Below, one piece after another: positions 34,851-48,027 of a stretch of 64,000 bases of DNA; positions within the stretch are counted from its first letter, which is position 1; each line of letters starts with the position of its first letter. Both the position numbers and the translations under genes were made by a program. A model generated the notes under the pieces. It saw only the letters and a list, made by a program, of their open reading frames with translations. It was not told where the DNA came from and ran no database searches. Source of the stretch: Paralithodes platypus (taxonomy: Eukaryota; Arthropoda; Malacostraca; Decapoda; Lithodidae); NCBI GenBank assembly GCA_032716605.1, contig CM064480.1, positions 28,076,129 through 28,140,128 of the forward strand, written 5' to 3'.

Positions 34851-34915
34851 AAAAATTAACAGGCTATCAATCAAATTAACGATAGCCTAACTTTATAATC
34901 TTAAATTAGGCTAGA

Positions 34916-35107
34916 TTATAAAGTTATAAAGCCCTTCTCCAGAGACATCTTCTTGGTAATTACAGGCCCATAGAAGGTTTCTAGGTGGGGCCAGGGGTGG
35001 CTTAGGTCCTCGATTTCTGCATGCTCTGCAGCATCACTGTCGGATGATGGTGGTGAACTGCTCCCCATGCTGTTGGCAGCTGCGGTAGGCATGATGGTAG
35101 ACTCCAT
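34916..35107 (-). pseudogene. hAT transposase N-terminus (BED-type finger start)
   Basis: From the Met at 35107 (MESTIMPTAAANSM) the frame gives a Ser/Asp-rich stretch and then LSHPWPHLETFYG, resembling the entry of BED zinc fingers in hAT/ZBED proteins. It stops at 34916 before the Cys/His pairs. Position and strand fit an autonomous hAT reading inward from the right end, most of which has been deleted. Confidence 0.55.
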
Positions 35108-35505
35108 GTTCACTTCAATAGGCCGAAAATATAAACAAAGTTGAAGTGCTAGCAGGTTGGAACTCTTGGATTGCTGTGTGTTGTAGGTGTTAGCTCGACG
35201 CTTGCTACTAAGTAAGTAAACAAACGTGAAGAGCCGATGTATAGGCCTAGATTCCAGAACGCAGGTAGTTGGCTTGGTCACATGACTTTTTTTGGCTGGA
35301 GCTACAGGAGCGGCCCAGGGCTGGCTGGTGGCTGGAATTTTTATTTTGCGGACTCGAGGTTTGCAACATGGAGGTACTTTCCAGAGCTTCAAACCCGCAA
35401 ATAGGCAGCCATTTTGGCGCCAACGCTAATTCGCCAACAAAATGACACTTCCGCCATGGCGGAATTGGCTATTTGCGGAAGTGTTGGCTAAAGTGCCCAG
35501 CTCTG

Positions 35506-36450
35506 TAAACAACACACCCCTAACACATACACACACACCCAAATTCCTAGGAGTAACATATGATACTCATATGACATTCAAACAGCACACCACACACATG
35601 AAAAAGAAACTGACACCCAGACTTAACGCCCTCAGGTCACTTGCTCACACAAAATTTGGACACAACAAAGAAACTACCACCACAGTATATAAACAATACA
35701 TAAGATCAGTGATGGAATACGCAAGCCCAGCCTGGGCTTCTAACCTAGCTAAAACACATCATAAGACCTTACAGACTATTCAAAACAAAGCCCTGAATAT
35801 CATTACAGGCTGCACAGCTACTGCACCCACAGATCACCTACATCAAGAAACCAAAATCCTCAAAGTCAAAGACCATCTGGACATGAGAGGCACTCAATTC
35901 CTGGCAGCAGCCTCCACGAACCAAGACCACCCACTAAACTACATGGCAACACACCCACATACACCAAGAAATATCAAAACAACACCCAGCACACGGTGTT
36001 ACACACAATTACTGTCCTCTCCCTCACTGCCCACCCCGAACCAACTTCCAGAAGCACATCCATACTCATATCTCTCGCCGATCCATCCACTCACTCACAG
36101 ACAACACGCAGCTGCAAGCACGACCTCCCGAAATCCATCTTTCCGAATCCTCCCTTCCTCGCGAGGACAGAGTCCACCTGGCCAGGCTGAGATGCGGACA
36201 CCATCCAGTTCTCCTGAGCTATCAGAAGAGACTGGATGACTCCGTTGTCGACGCCTGCCCGGGATGTAACACAGCACCCCATACCATTAAACACATCATA
36301 GAAGACTGCATTTCACACAACCACTTACGCCAACAACACCATCTACACTCAATGAGAGCTCTGTGGGAAAGCCCGATCGTGGCCATGGCCTTCCTCAGGG
36401 ACTCGGGGCTGTTCGGCCAGGCAGCTTAGGGAACAACAACAACAACAACA
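35506..36450 (+). pseudogene. LINE C C-terminal region and 3' end
   Basis: Resumes the RT frame after the hAT with PKFLGVTYDTHMTFKQH, then YIRSVMEYASPAWASNL and IQNKALNIITGC to 36239. In a shifted frame comes a CCHC-like motif (CPGCNTAPHTIKHIIEDC, about 36258-36311) and a C-terminus ending near 36429, followed by (AAC)n. Confidence 0.82.
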
Positions 36451-36519
36451 ACTCGTACAGGATTAATAGCTTTAATCAAAATGGTCACACTCCTTAATGG
36501 TCTAAGTGGCCATAGCCAA

Positions 36520-36674
36520 AATGGCTACACTATATTCCTTCTGTACTTTCTCCATGCCCGATAAGATGCATGATATTTTGATATATGTGGCACAGCCCTT
36601 GTATCCAACACAATACCCTGCGTGCAACCCCGCTCGAACCCCGCACATGGTTGCTTGCAACTTTAATTATTATT
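36520..36674. repeat. Short dispersed repeat flanking R1 copy 2
   Basis: CTCCATGCCCGATAAG ... ACACAATACCCTGC ... TTGCTTGCAACTTTAATTAT recurs at 40455-40600, both followed by ATT trinucleotide runs. No coding function is seen. Confidence 0.6.
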
Positions 36675-38385
36675 ATTAGGGGTTCGTCCCCTATGGGGAA
36701 CCCCTATTGTAATCATTAAACCTGGGATTTCATCCAAATTCTTCTTACGCGCCGGTTTCGACGCAATAACTCCAGAACCGCTTTTTGGATCGGGATCAAA
36801 CTTTCACAAGAGGTGCGTTTTTGTATTGGACAACTTTTGATATGCTAAACATCCGGCATGGCGGCCAAACAGGCCCGTGGCAGCCGATTTCCCGAAAAAC
36901 TTGACGCCTAAATACCGTCTCTCCCACTCACAGGAAACGACTGGGCTTTGGCTTACGCACTCCCCTACTAATGCTCCGCAAATTTTATAGAGAAGGTTTT
37001 GCTTTTGCACGTGGGTTTTTTCCGGCAATCTTGAAAAAACCTTGAATTCCACTTAAAATTCCACATCTTGAAAACTACGCCGATGATCAGAGCCATGCTT
37101 GCGTAGTTGGGTGAGGCTCGCGATTCCGAACGATTTGATACCAAAAAAATATAAATGGGTGGAATAGTTTGGCCGCAGCATTGAAAACTGTCTATTCTTA
37201 AATTACTTTAAAACCGAATTCGCTACCCACACAAAGTTTACCGTCTACAGTCTATAGGCTTCCACGCATCCCCCAGTTTTGCTTAATAACATAATCTCTT
37301 TATTATTCAGATCTATCATTTGTTTTTTATTAAAATCTCTCAAAACCGTTCGAGTCCCTACGAATTCCAGCAATTATTTAGCCAACCTAAATAATGATAA
37401 ATTCAAATTTATTTTTGGTGAATGACAGAGTATTGGCTAAGGTTTTTAACAATTCCTCCCTTTGCCAAATGCTTAGTTTAATAACAATGATATGGACCTT
37501 TAAAGTTTTGGCAATTGCCCGTGTGACTCGTATTTTAACCCTCCTAAAGTGTTACCACGAAATACCGCTAGATCCTTTCTCAAAAGTCGCTAGCATGTTG
37601 CTACATAGCCAAACAATGTTAGGATAATGCTGCAATTTCTAAAGAGTTTTGGTTTGTTTGTTTTGCAAATTTTACAATGTAGTATGACTAGAATGTCTGA
37701 AATTTTCAAATTATCCCTAGTAAATGTCTCTAGATATTAAAGAAATGGCTGCTAGATTGAAGTAAATAGCTCTACATTTAGCGGTAATATGTAGCTTTAC
37801 AACTGGCAACACTGCAACCACCACCTCCCTCCCACCCTCCCAGTATGTCTCCACAAAATACCGCTAGATCCTTTCTCAAAAGTTGCTAGCATGTTGCTAC
37901 ATAGCCAAACAATGTTAGGATAATGCTGCAATTTCTAAAGATTTTTGGTTTGTTTGTTTTGCAAATTTTACAATGTAATATGACTAGAATGTCTGAAATT
38001 TTAAAATTATCCCTAGTAAATCTCTCTAGATATGAAAAAATGGCTTCTAAATTGAAGTAAATAGCTCTACATCTAGCGGTAATATGTAGCGACACAACTG
38101 GCAACACTGCCTAAGTGATACCCCAAAACACCGCTAGATCCTTTCTCAAAAGTCGCTAGCATGTTGCTACATAGTCAAACAATGGTAGAACAATGCTGCA
38201 ATTCCTAAAGAGTTTTGATTTGTTTGTTTTGCAAATTGTACAGTGTAATATAACTAGAATGTCTGAAATTTTCAAATTATCCCGAGTAAATATCTCTAGA
38301 TATGAAAAAATGGCTACTAAACTGAAGTAAATATAGCTCTACATCTAGCGGTAATATGTAGCGGTACAACTGGCAACACTGCCTA
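36675..38385. repeat. Dispersed repeat R1 copy 2 (~1.7 kb, three subunits)
   Basis: Near-identical to 2558-4005 in its first 0.9 kb, including the opening AGGGGTTC hairpin. It has three subunits bounded by TACCGCTAGAT-type inverse ends, where copy 1 has two. 38390-38930 holds no recognisable gene. Confidence 0.8.
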
Positions 38386-38929
38386 CAACTACCCTCTCAT
38401 CACCAATGATTATGCTCTGCTGAGGTTTGTATTTGCTTATCTTATCCTGTGTATAAATGTAACCCTTATACATGTTTCTATTAAATAATGACATTAAACA
38501 GGATTCATGATTTAAATACAAGGCTAGATATTTATCGGAAGTACGTATTTACCTTCGGAAAGCTAAAATATAATGTTTACACATATGGGATAGGGAGGAG
38601 GGAGGGAGGTATAAGGGGTGGACCGATGGAAGGGAAGAGAACCCCGATATACGAGATACATAGCTTCATATGCGCGTATTGATCACTTTCATGCTATTAT
38701 GTATGCATACAGAAGTAGCAGGACACATATGTCAAGAGTGAACACCAATAACTTAATCCATACACAGTAAAAAATACGGAAATAATATCGTACATACGAA
38801 GTGATGGAATGGGGATGGGGGGGGAGTGTGTATGATATGTAAACAGGACAGTTCGTCGCTAGATAGGCGTGTGTGTGCTTGTGTGATGGTCTTGTGTAGC
38901 TATGTTTGTGCTTGTTTGAGTGTTGAGTT

Positions 38930-40440
38930 ATCTCTCTCTCTCTCTCTCTTATTTATCGCTGTCTTCCTTACAATTACGACATACTGTACTAGTGCATGAG
39001 AACAGGAAATAGGGAGCCTCGCTCTCTCTCTCACAAATGAGAACATAAGTAAACAGGAGTCTGCAGAGAGCCTTGGCTATAAGACTCGGTAGCCTATTCC
39101 ACATATCTACAACTCTGTTACTAAACGAATAGAGGCAGATCCCTTACACACCCAGTCTCTCTCTGTCGCTCGTTTGTTTGCACACCGGTACAAATGAGGC
39201 AGATCCCTTACAAGATGAACATGGGAATCTGCAGAGAGACAAGTGGCTCACAAAAGGCAGATCCCTTTCACATACAACCCATTTCATCCATATGACTATC
39301 TGATTTTATCTTTAAATTCTCTATTGTTCTTGATCCCACTATAGCACTAGGTAGCCTATTTCACATATCTACGACTCTGTTACGAGAGAGGCAGATCCCT
39401 TACACAGCCAATCTCTCTCTCTTATTTGCACACTGGTACAAAGGAGGCAGATCCTTACACATGCTACCAAGATGAAAATGGGAGTCTGCAGAGAGCCGGT
39501 TGGCCCACACATGGCAGATCCCTTTCACACCCAATCCATCTCGTCTTATCAAATTTTATGTTGAAGCTCTATTGTTATTGATCCCACTATAGCACTTGGT
39601 AGCCTATTCCACATATCTACAACTCTTTTACCAAGCGAATAGAGGCAGATCCCTTACACAGCCAATCTCTTTCTCTCTCGCTCTTGTTTGTTTGCACACC
39701 GGTACAAATGAGGCAGATCCCTTACACATGCAACCAAGATGAAAATGGGAGTCTGCAGAGAGTCAAGTGGCCCACATAAGGCAGGTCCCTTTCACACTCA
39801 ACCCATCTCATAAACTTTACCTGTTATTTACACTACTTACTATACACCCATGTTATCATATACCTGCAACCAAAACACAATTGTAAGAAATAGGAACATA
39901 AGAAAATGGGAGTCTGTAGAGAGCCAATTGGCCCACACAAGACAGATCCTTTTCACACCCAACCCATCTCATAAAAACTCTCTCATTTATCTCTGTCTTC
40001 CTTACATTTATGACATCCTAGTCTCTCTCTCTCTCTCTCACAAATGAGAACATAAGAAAACCGGAGTCTGCAGAGAGTCGATTGGCCCACACATGTCAGA
40101 TCCCTTTCACACCCAACCCATCCCGCGCTCTCTCTCTCTCTCATATTTATCGCTATCTTCCTTACGTTTACGACATCCTATTCTCTCGCCATACTCCCTC
40201 TCTCCTTCACAAATGAGAAAATAAACAAATAAGAAAACGAGTCTCCAGAGCCGATTGACCTACACATGGCAGATCCCTTTCACACCCAACCCATCTCGTT
40301 CTATCTAATTTCAAGTTGAAGCTCTATTGTTCTTGATCCCATTATAGCACTCGGTAGCCTATTCCACATATCTACAACTCTGTTACTAAACGGATAGAGG
40401 CAGATCCCTTTTACAGCCTATCTCTCCCTCTCTCGCTCTT
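38930..40440. repeat. Imperfect array of GGCAGATCCC/CTGCAGAG units with (CT)n
   Basis: About seven units contain GGGAGTCTGCAGAGAG, GGCCCACACATGGCAGATCCC-type blocks, CACACCCAACCCATCTC and, in some, TAGCCTATTCCACATATCTAC. CT microsatellite stretches lie between them. It is related to the single block at 1985-2230. The original class is not clear to me. Confidence 0.7.
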
Positions 40441-40840
40441 GTTTGTTTGCACAATCTGCTCCTTCTGTAGTTTCTCCATGCCCGATAAGTTAAATGATCT
40501 TTTGATATCTGTGACACAGCATTTTTATCAAACACAATACCCTGCTTGCAAAACCGTCGAACCCCGGAACGTTGCTTGCAACTTTAATTATCATTATTAT
40601 TATTATTATTTTTATGTTGTACAGTTCCGGCCAAAAGTCTCTCGACTCGTTTGGCAGCATTTGGCAGCTCCTATTGGGGGAACTGGGGTTGGAGTTGGTG
40701 GATTCTGATTGGCTGACAGGACAACATAGCTAATACACTTTATTATATGGACGTAAAAACGTAGGTGACAGATATGGTGGTTTAGGTATTTATTTTTGTT
40801 TGCCACAAGCTAATATAATCCTTTCATGTAAAAGGCATTG

Positions 40841-41661
40841 ATTTTATCCAACATCAATATAGTGAACGAGTAACGATCACAGCGGTAATTTGTGCCTCAA
40901 GATTAACCATTTTATCCAACATCAATATAGTGAACGAGTAACGATCACAGCGGTAATTTGTGCCTCAAGATTAACCATTTTATCCAACATCAATATAGTG
41001 AACGAGTAACGATCACAGCGGTAATTTGTGCCTCAAGATTAACCATTTTATCCAACATCAATATAGTGAACGAGTAACGATCACAGCGGTAATTTGTGCC
41101 TCAAGATTAACCATTTTATCCAACATCAATATAGTGAACGAGTAACGATCACAGCGGTAATTTGTGCCTCAAGATTAACCATTTTATCCAACATCAATAT
41201 AGTGAACGAGTAACGATCACAGCGGTAATTTGTGCCTCAAGATTAACCATTTTATCCAACATCAATATAGTGAACGAGTAACGATCACAGCGGTAATTTG
41301 TGCCTCAAGATTAACCATTTTATCCAACATCAATATAGTGAACGAGTAACGATCACAGCGGTAATTTGTGCCTCAAGATTAACCATTTTATCCAACATCA
41401 ATATAGTGAACGAGTAACGATCACAGCGGTAATTTGTGCCTCAAGATTAACCATTTTATCCAACATCAATATAGTGAACGAGTAACGATCACAGCGGTAA
41501 TTTGTGCCTCAAGATTAACCATTTTATCCAACATCAATATAGTGAACGAGTAACGATCACAGCGGTAATTTGTGCCTCAAGATTAACCATTTTATCCAAC
41601 ATCAATATAGTGAACGAGTAACGATCACAGCGGTAATTTGTGCCTCAAGATTAACCATTTT
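40841..41661. repeat. Minisatellite, 12 copies of a 68-bp unit
   Basis: Units starting ATTTTATCCAACATCAATAT repeat twelve times with essentially no differences by eye. Near-perfect identity implies recent expansion or homogenisation. Confidence 0.95.
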
Positions 41662-42044
41662 AGACCAGGAGAGAGGGATGTATCATATTTAGCTCTCAAC
41701 AAATTATTTTTGTCAATTTAGGAAATATATCTTGGGCTGTGTGAAACAGTTTTCTATATTTCATGATGAATAAATGCGTACTGGAGAACAGGTCTTAGTT
41801 GTTGAACGTAACATTCCTTAAAATAAATTGATATGCAAGCTTTATACTATATGCTTCCTAATAATGAATTAATCCACATAAAGGTCTTCATTATAATTCA
41901 ATAACCCTCTTTAATAAACCTTTAACTACCATTCATCCTTCCGAATCTGAATATAATCGTCTAGCTAATAATAACCAGAAACCCAAAAGGAAATGCGTCA
42001 TCATGTCTTAAAGGGGTAATTATTCTGAGACGCATCTACTGTAA

Positions 42045-42690
<646 letters not shown>

Positions 42691-42694
42691 TACA

Positions 42695-42754
<60 letters not shown>

Positions 42755-43372
42755 TATTATATCTTGAGTATTATGACATATTTTGACAGTATATTTTGGC
42801 TATCATAAGACGATCTTATACGTGGGAATGAGCTTGGTCCACCAAAAGGGAATAGCTAACTATCAAATATATTACATTTTATAGCAGACGGATAAAATAC
42901 AAATTACTATATCCACATTGATCACATCTACACGTGTGGTGAACTGGTAAAGAGGGAGAGTGGGTTGGTGTGGGGGCTGGGTGATTTGCAATGCCATAAT
43001 TATGGAGACTCAATTCTTGACATTAATGTATAATCTGTATATCATTCCGACGAAACTTTACTTCATATGAAGAAAAACAAATGTCAGCTTAGGAAGGATC
43101 TGATTAAACTGAAATGGGTTCAATCGATTCAAGCAGATCGTTCTTTAAGTCGAATGAAGTAGACTGATAATAACCTAAGTGTAGTAAAAAAAAAAAAAAA
43201 AAAAAATTAGCTATGATATAAAGAGAGTTCTTACAACATATTGATAGGAATTCCGAATGTGTGTTTAGTATGGTTACCGTTGTTGTCAAATATAAAATTC
43301 ATCATATGAAGTCAGGGTAACGTAACATAATTTTCCATAACTGAAAAGTTTCATTATATTACGTTACATTAA

Positions 43373-43809
43373 CCCGTGGAGCCCCGCCTAGTTTTGTATT
43401 GTTTGTTAACCAGAACCCGGCCGGTTTTCAAAAAATGGTTTTATTCCAGAAACAATAGCGAAAGGGTTAGGAATGAAGGAAAAACCACGAAAAACCACTC
43501 AAAAAGCTTAATGAATGGTCCTACAGATCCCCGAAAACGTATTTTACAAGAGTAAAAAATTGAAGGCAATTACCCCAAAAAACTAGGTTATTGCGCGCTC
43601 ACGCGCACGCACGTGGACTTTGAGAGTTTTCAACCATCGGCACGGTTGCGTGGGATACGTACACAGTTCCCATACAAATCTGAGCCCTCTCGAGTGGCTA
43701 TACCTGAGGTTACGGTCGGAGCAATTAGGGTGACTCGTCAGACGCGTCGCTGGGGCTGTGCGTTACATACATCGCCGACGCGTCAGACGCGTCGCTGGGG
43801 CTGTACGGG
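43373..43809. mobile_element. TTAA element with CCCGTNNAGCCCC ends (437 bp)
   Basis: TTAA at 43369-43372 and 43810-43813. The left end CCCGTGGAGCCCC and right end GGGGCTGTACGGG are inverse over 13 bp with two mismatches. The right part has a duplicated GACGCGTCGCTGGGGCTGT. No transposase is present. Confidence 0.87.
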
Positions 43810-43813
43810 TTAA

Positions 43814-44019
43814 CCCGTCCAGTACCGATGCTGTCCATGGTATTTTGTTTCAGCTATAATTAGACCATAATATGAAGATAAGGAAAAATATGTGGCAGCT
43901 ACTGGGATCCATTTATATAGTATATAACCTTCAATTTGGTAGAGAGCCTTTCAAAACTGAATATAATCGTCTAATCATTGTCAGAATATAATTAATGAGA
44001 CGTCACCGTACTGGATAGG
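43814..44019. mobile_element. TTAA element abutting the previous one (206 bp)
   Basis: Left end CCCGTCCAGTACCG and right end CCGTACTGGATAGG, inverse with a few mismatches. TTAA at 43810-43813 is shared with the preceding element; the other TTAA is at 44020-44023. A related left end occurs at 44488. Confidence 0.85.
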
Positions 44020-44094
44020 TTAATAAACTCTTGCGCCAAGCGATAGAGGCCATAATGGCACTGAACTAATTTGTAAAACATATTAAGAACAAGG

Positions 44095-44412
44095 ATGAGG
44101 AAGTAAGAAGGAGGTGTGGTGTGGAGGTAGATGAGTTGGAAAGTGTGGAAAGAAACACCTTGAGATGGTTCGGCCATATGGAGCGAATGGGAAGCGAGAA
44201 AAATTACTAAGAGGGTGTACGAGAGCGAGGTGGAAGGACAGAGAGGGAGATGTAAACCGAAAGAGAGGTGGAAGGATGGAGTGAAGTATATGGATGAAGG
44301 CGGTGCTGGTTGGGAGGAGGGACGTCGACTGACTGGGGACAGAGGTGTATGGGGCGGTTCGTTCGTGGCCACCCCTTCGGGGATCACGGCGGCAGGCAAT
44401 AGATAGATAGAC
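44095..44412 (+). pseudogene. LINE B fragment 5 with (ATAG)n tail
   Basis: Short 5'-truncated copy (EEVRRRCGVEVDELESV region to the C-terminus), with frame breaks near 44205 and 44283, ending GGCAATAGATAGATAGACAG. Confidence 0.82.
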
Positions 44413-44559
44413 AGATAGATGTCCAAATATCACGAAACAAATTAATAAGACGAAGGAATTATATGATAGGCCACAGTGGAAAGCATTAACTCTTCCAGTT
44501 CCAGCGATGTATTATAAACTTTATTTCAGCAATATTAACGCGGTTTTATGAATATTACA

Positions 44560-45115
44560 AAGGATATTGTGGTAGCTAAAAGGATTAACTGACATGGTTC
44601 GTCGTGTATTGAGTATTGTTAACATGTGTGGGGAGGATCCTCTCACACAGCACTTCTAGACAAAGTAGAAAGGAAAGCCTTTCGTATCACTAACACTAAC
44701 TCCCGTCCACTAGCTGACTCTCTGCAATCTTTCTTTCTTCGCTGCAATGGTGCATCTGTCTCGCTATTCTATCGCTACTACAATAATCAGTGTTCCTCAG
44801 AGCTTTCTCAGTGTATACCACCTCTTCTACATAGGGTGCGTAACACCCGTCTTGCAACACAATCCCACACCTACTCTGTGCAACTCTCCAACTCAAGAGT
44901 GAAACGATACTCCCAATAGTTCTTCTATTCAACAGCTGAGCTCTGCAACTCTCTCCCTGAATCCATCTTTCCTTCATCCTATGAATTAAATTGATTCAAA
45001 CTCCGTGAGTCCATTGACACATTTTGGCTCGAACATTCCTTGATTTTGGCCCTGTCACTCTTTCAACTCTGGGGGAGGAACTCTTCACAGGCAGTTTTGC
45101 CTATTGCCTCCCTCA
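44560..45115 (+). pseudogene. CR1-like LINE C-terminal fragment
   Basis: MWGGSSHTALLDKVERKAFR, VSLFYRYYNNQCSSEL and, after a stop at 44919, STAELCNSLPESIFPSSY are typical of the extreme C-terminus of CR1-type LINE proteins. It is truncated at its 5' side. A TA microsatellite follows at 45126-45160. Confidence 0.72.
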
Positions 45116-45123
45116 TCCACATA

Positions 45124-45164
<41 letters not shown>

Positions 45165-45879
45165 CTTTAGCCTTACTCAGTATGTTAGACCTCATATTGT
45201 TTATTGCATTTGTGTTACGAAGATCCTTCTTTTCATAATGATATATTGATATATCAAAATTATATATCTACTTCAGTATATGCTGGCTATTATTAGACGA
45301 TTTTACGTAGCTTAGGAATGTTGTCTTGTCATCAAATAACTATATTGCTACTATTTTTTGTCGCAGACCTTCCATGAACAGAGAAGAATCGTCAAACGGT
45401 AACCAAAAACAAATATATGTGTTGTCACCCATACTAAAGGTTAACGTTGGTGTTCTGAGCGAAACAAATGAAAACAATTATGTAAGGTGTGAGATAAGGT
45501 TTGTTTATAGTACTTTCGAGGTCATACTTCGTCACCCCGATTGCCACCCACACCAAAAACAAATAAATAAATAAATTAATAAATATATAACTATAATTGA
45601 AAAAGATATTCATCATCATCATAATAATAAATACAAATAAAACGAAATAAATATATATAATTGATAAAAAAATACCCCAGATTCCCCATCAAATGTATAT
45701 TTTTCGTGAGCGAATGGTCCCGGCCGAAGGTATCCTAAATTGCAAGCTTACTATCCCACGCCGGAAATATATGTATCGACCACTGAATTGAGCGAAATCA
45801 AATATAATCGTCAAACTATTATGACAAAGCAAAGGTGGATCAGAAAACAAACACCTCGCACGGCTTTAATAGAGTTAGC

Positions 45880-45976
45880 GTGAAAGTTGTCAGTACAATA
45901 AACATAAGAACTGTGCCAGCTGTGAGATAAGGTGCCATAGTAGAGGCCCTGGGAAATACATACTGTACGATGGGTT

Positions 45977-46011
<35 letters not shown>

Positions 46012-46120
46012 CAGTACAATAAACATAAGAACTGTGCCAGCTGTGAGATAAGGTGCCATAGTAGAGGCCCTGGGAAATACATACTGTACGATGGGTTATT
46101 GTTGTTGTTGTTGTTGTTGT
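45880..46120. repeat. ~120-bp duplication ending in (GTT)n
   Basis: GTCAGTACAATAAACATAAG through GATGGGTTATTG(TTG)n occurs twice in tandem (45889-46011 and 46012-46123) with different GTT lengths. Confidence 0.9.
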
Positions 46121-46400
46121 TGTCAGTCTTAGGTTGGCCTCCAGTAAGGTCAGTGTTCCTACAAACCCTTCATCGTAAATAAATATAAATACCGAAATAT
46201 ATACATGACTTGCTTATTTACTCGAGGTCATAACTTTTATAAAACTTTGATAAGTAAAATATACAAATAGCAAAAAATAAATAAATACCTGAATATATAA
46301 ATAGGTCTGAGAGTCTGACATAGGTTGTCGGTGTCATGATTAGGTCTGTTACTTAACCGTATCTTACTCGAGTTTAGAGTTTCTAGAACGTTTTGAGGAC

Positions 46401-47048
46401 AAATACATACAGTAGATAAATACATATATAGTTTACAAATACATACAGTAGATAAATACATATATAGTTTACAAATACATACAGTAGATAAATACATATA
46501 TAGTTTACAAATACATACAGTAGATAAATACATATATAGTTTACAAATACATACAGTAGATAAATACATATATAGTTTACAAATACATACAGTAGATAAA
46601 TACATATATAGTTTACAAATACATACAGTAGATAAATACATATATAGTTTACAAATACATACAGTAGATAAATACATATATAGTTTACAAATACATACAG
46701 TAGATAAATACATATATAGTTTACAAATACATACAGTAGATAAATACATATATAGTTTACAAATACATACAGTAGATGAATACATATATAGTTTACAAAT
46801 ACATACAGTAGATAAATACATATATAGTTTACAAATACATACAGTAGATAAATACATATATAGTTTACAAATACATACAGTAGATAAATACATATATAGT
46901 TTACAAATACATACAGTAGATAAATACATATATAGTTTACAAATACATACAGTAGATAAATACATATATAGTTTACAAATACATACAGTAGATAAATACA
47001 TATATAGTTTACAAATACATACAGTAGATAAATACATATATAGTTTAC
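46401..47048. repeat. Minisatellite, 18 copies of a 36-bp unit
   Basis: Unit AAATACATACAGTAGATAAA + TACATATATAGTTTAC. Only one obvious variant (A to G near 46778). Because 36 is a multiple of three, it creates a long periodic frame on the minus strand that should not be called a gene. Degenerate CTCGAGGTCATAGTT blocks flank it. Confidence 0.95.
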
Positions 47049-47225
47049 ATTACTCAGTCATAGTTCGTGGATAACAGTGATAACTTAATGAATAGTTTAC
47101 ATTACTCGGGGTCATAGTTTGTAGAAAACTTGGACAAATATATATCTCTGAGTTTGACCCTGGTTGTAGGTCTCATGGTTGGGTCGGCTTGTTTATAGTG
47201 CTCGAGGTCGTAGTATAGATAACAG

Positions 47226-47639
47226 TTGGTAAATACAAAGATAAGTGAAATAGAGAGAATGGAAAACGAAAAAACACACTACCACCAAGCGTTATTACCA
47301 CCCGTGCCACCACACCCCCGAGGTAAGAAACCCTCACCACCAGAATACGTCCGAGTCGCCTCTGTCACGCCCGCATTCCCTCCAACACCCATAAAAGACA
47401 TAATCATCACGATAAACAACTCAAGTGGTGACGGGAGAAAGAAGAACAACAAGGAAGGCAAGGTAAGTAAAACCTTACATAAATCATACTCCTCCACGCG
47501 CCCTTCTTCCTCCAAGCCGCACCATCACTGTGATAGAGAAGTTCAGAGGGGCTACCCCAGCCGCCCCAGGACCTCCTCCCAGCACAGCTGCCCTTCTTAC
47601 CCAGAGAAGGGACACTGGGAGAAATGCCAGAAGAGGTAA
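47226..47639 (+). CDS. Unrecognised 137-aa frame, possible exon
   Basis: An open frame less AT-rich than its surroundings, Pro/Ser/His/Lys-rich. Near the end it has CPSYPEKGHWEKC, which faintly recalls a CCHC zinc knuckle but lacks the first Cys pair spacing. Donor-like AAG|GTAAGT occurs at 47461/47462 and GAG|GTAAGA at 47635. It could be a host exon or a decayed retroelement Gag; I cannot tell. Confidence 0.3.
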   Translation: MVNTKISEIERMENEKTHYHQALLPPVPPHPRGKKPSPPEYVRVASVTPAFPPTPIKDIIITINNSSGDGRKKNNKEGKVSKTLHKSYSSTRPSSSKPHHHCDREVQRGYPSRPRTSSQHSCPSYPEKGHWEKCQKR

Positions 47640-48027
47640 GACTATGACAGGCAAAATTAAGATCTAGAACAGTTGGAAAGCTCTTAAAACATACTTCACT
47701 GGAAGATATTTTAAGAGCTTGAAGATTTGGGCTATACTCAATAAACTATTAGATCTTGGCTCATCAAAGCAATTGTTATTGGATCACCATGGTGGCAACC
47801 CAATATTAATTCTTCCGCCTCGATTATTTGGAATTACTGTCGCTAAAGAAGGCTGTACTGACGTGCGCTTTAGCGATAATAAACCGACCCCATTCTGGTA
47901 CTTATAAGAAGTTCAAGCACTGGCAATTGGCTTCTTATAAGTTAGGGCTCGCGAGATACCGTACCAATTACATAACGGCACTCTGCATAGAGTCCATACA
48001 GTACGTTGTCCCAGGCACTGGAATTAA

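Larger units (their letters stand above)
32896..35505. mobile_element. hAT DNA transposon, internally deleted (2610 bp)
   Basis: The inverted ends CAGAGCTGGGCAC and GTGCCCAGCTCTG fit the hAT pattern CAGNGNTGGGC. An exact 8-bp duplication TAAACAAC (32888-32895, 35506-35513) is the hAT hallmark, and the flanks rejoin LINE C. Near the left end are repeated CAGCAAACACAAA words. Only an N-terminal BED-finger-like coding piece remains (minus strand, near 35107). Confidence 0.93.
30052..36450 (+). mobile_element. LINE C, non-LTR retrotransposon with 2A peptide, interrupted by hAT
   Basis: Flanked by a 12-bp target duplication ACTCGTACAGGA (30040-30051 and 36451-36462), with an (AAC)n tail at 36431-36450. 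Order: 2A-like peptide and PHD-like finger, proline-rich region, endonuclease, RT, then (after the hAT at 32896-35505) the C-terminal region with a CCHC-like motif. Long runs are strongly A/C-rich on this strand. It resembles I/R1/Jockey-type LINEs; the clade is undetermined. Confidence 0.9.

Noticed and set aside
40841..41661. Possible CRISPR-like array
   Set aside because: The units are contiguous 68-bp tandem repeats without variable spacers, and the DNA is animal.
46237..47037. 266-residue periodic frame (YMYLSTVCICKL repeated)
   Set aside because: Produced by a 36-bp minisatellite whose unit length is a multiple of three.
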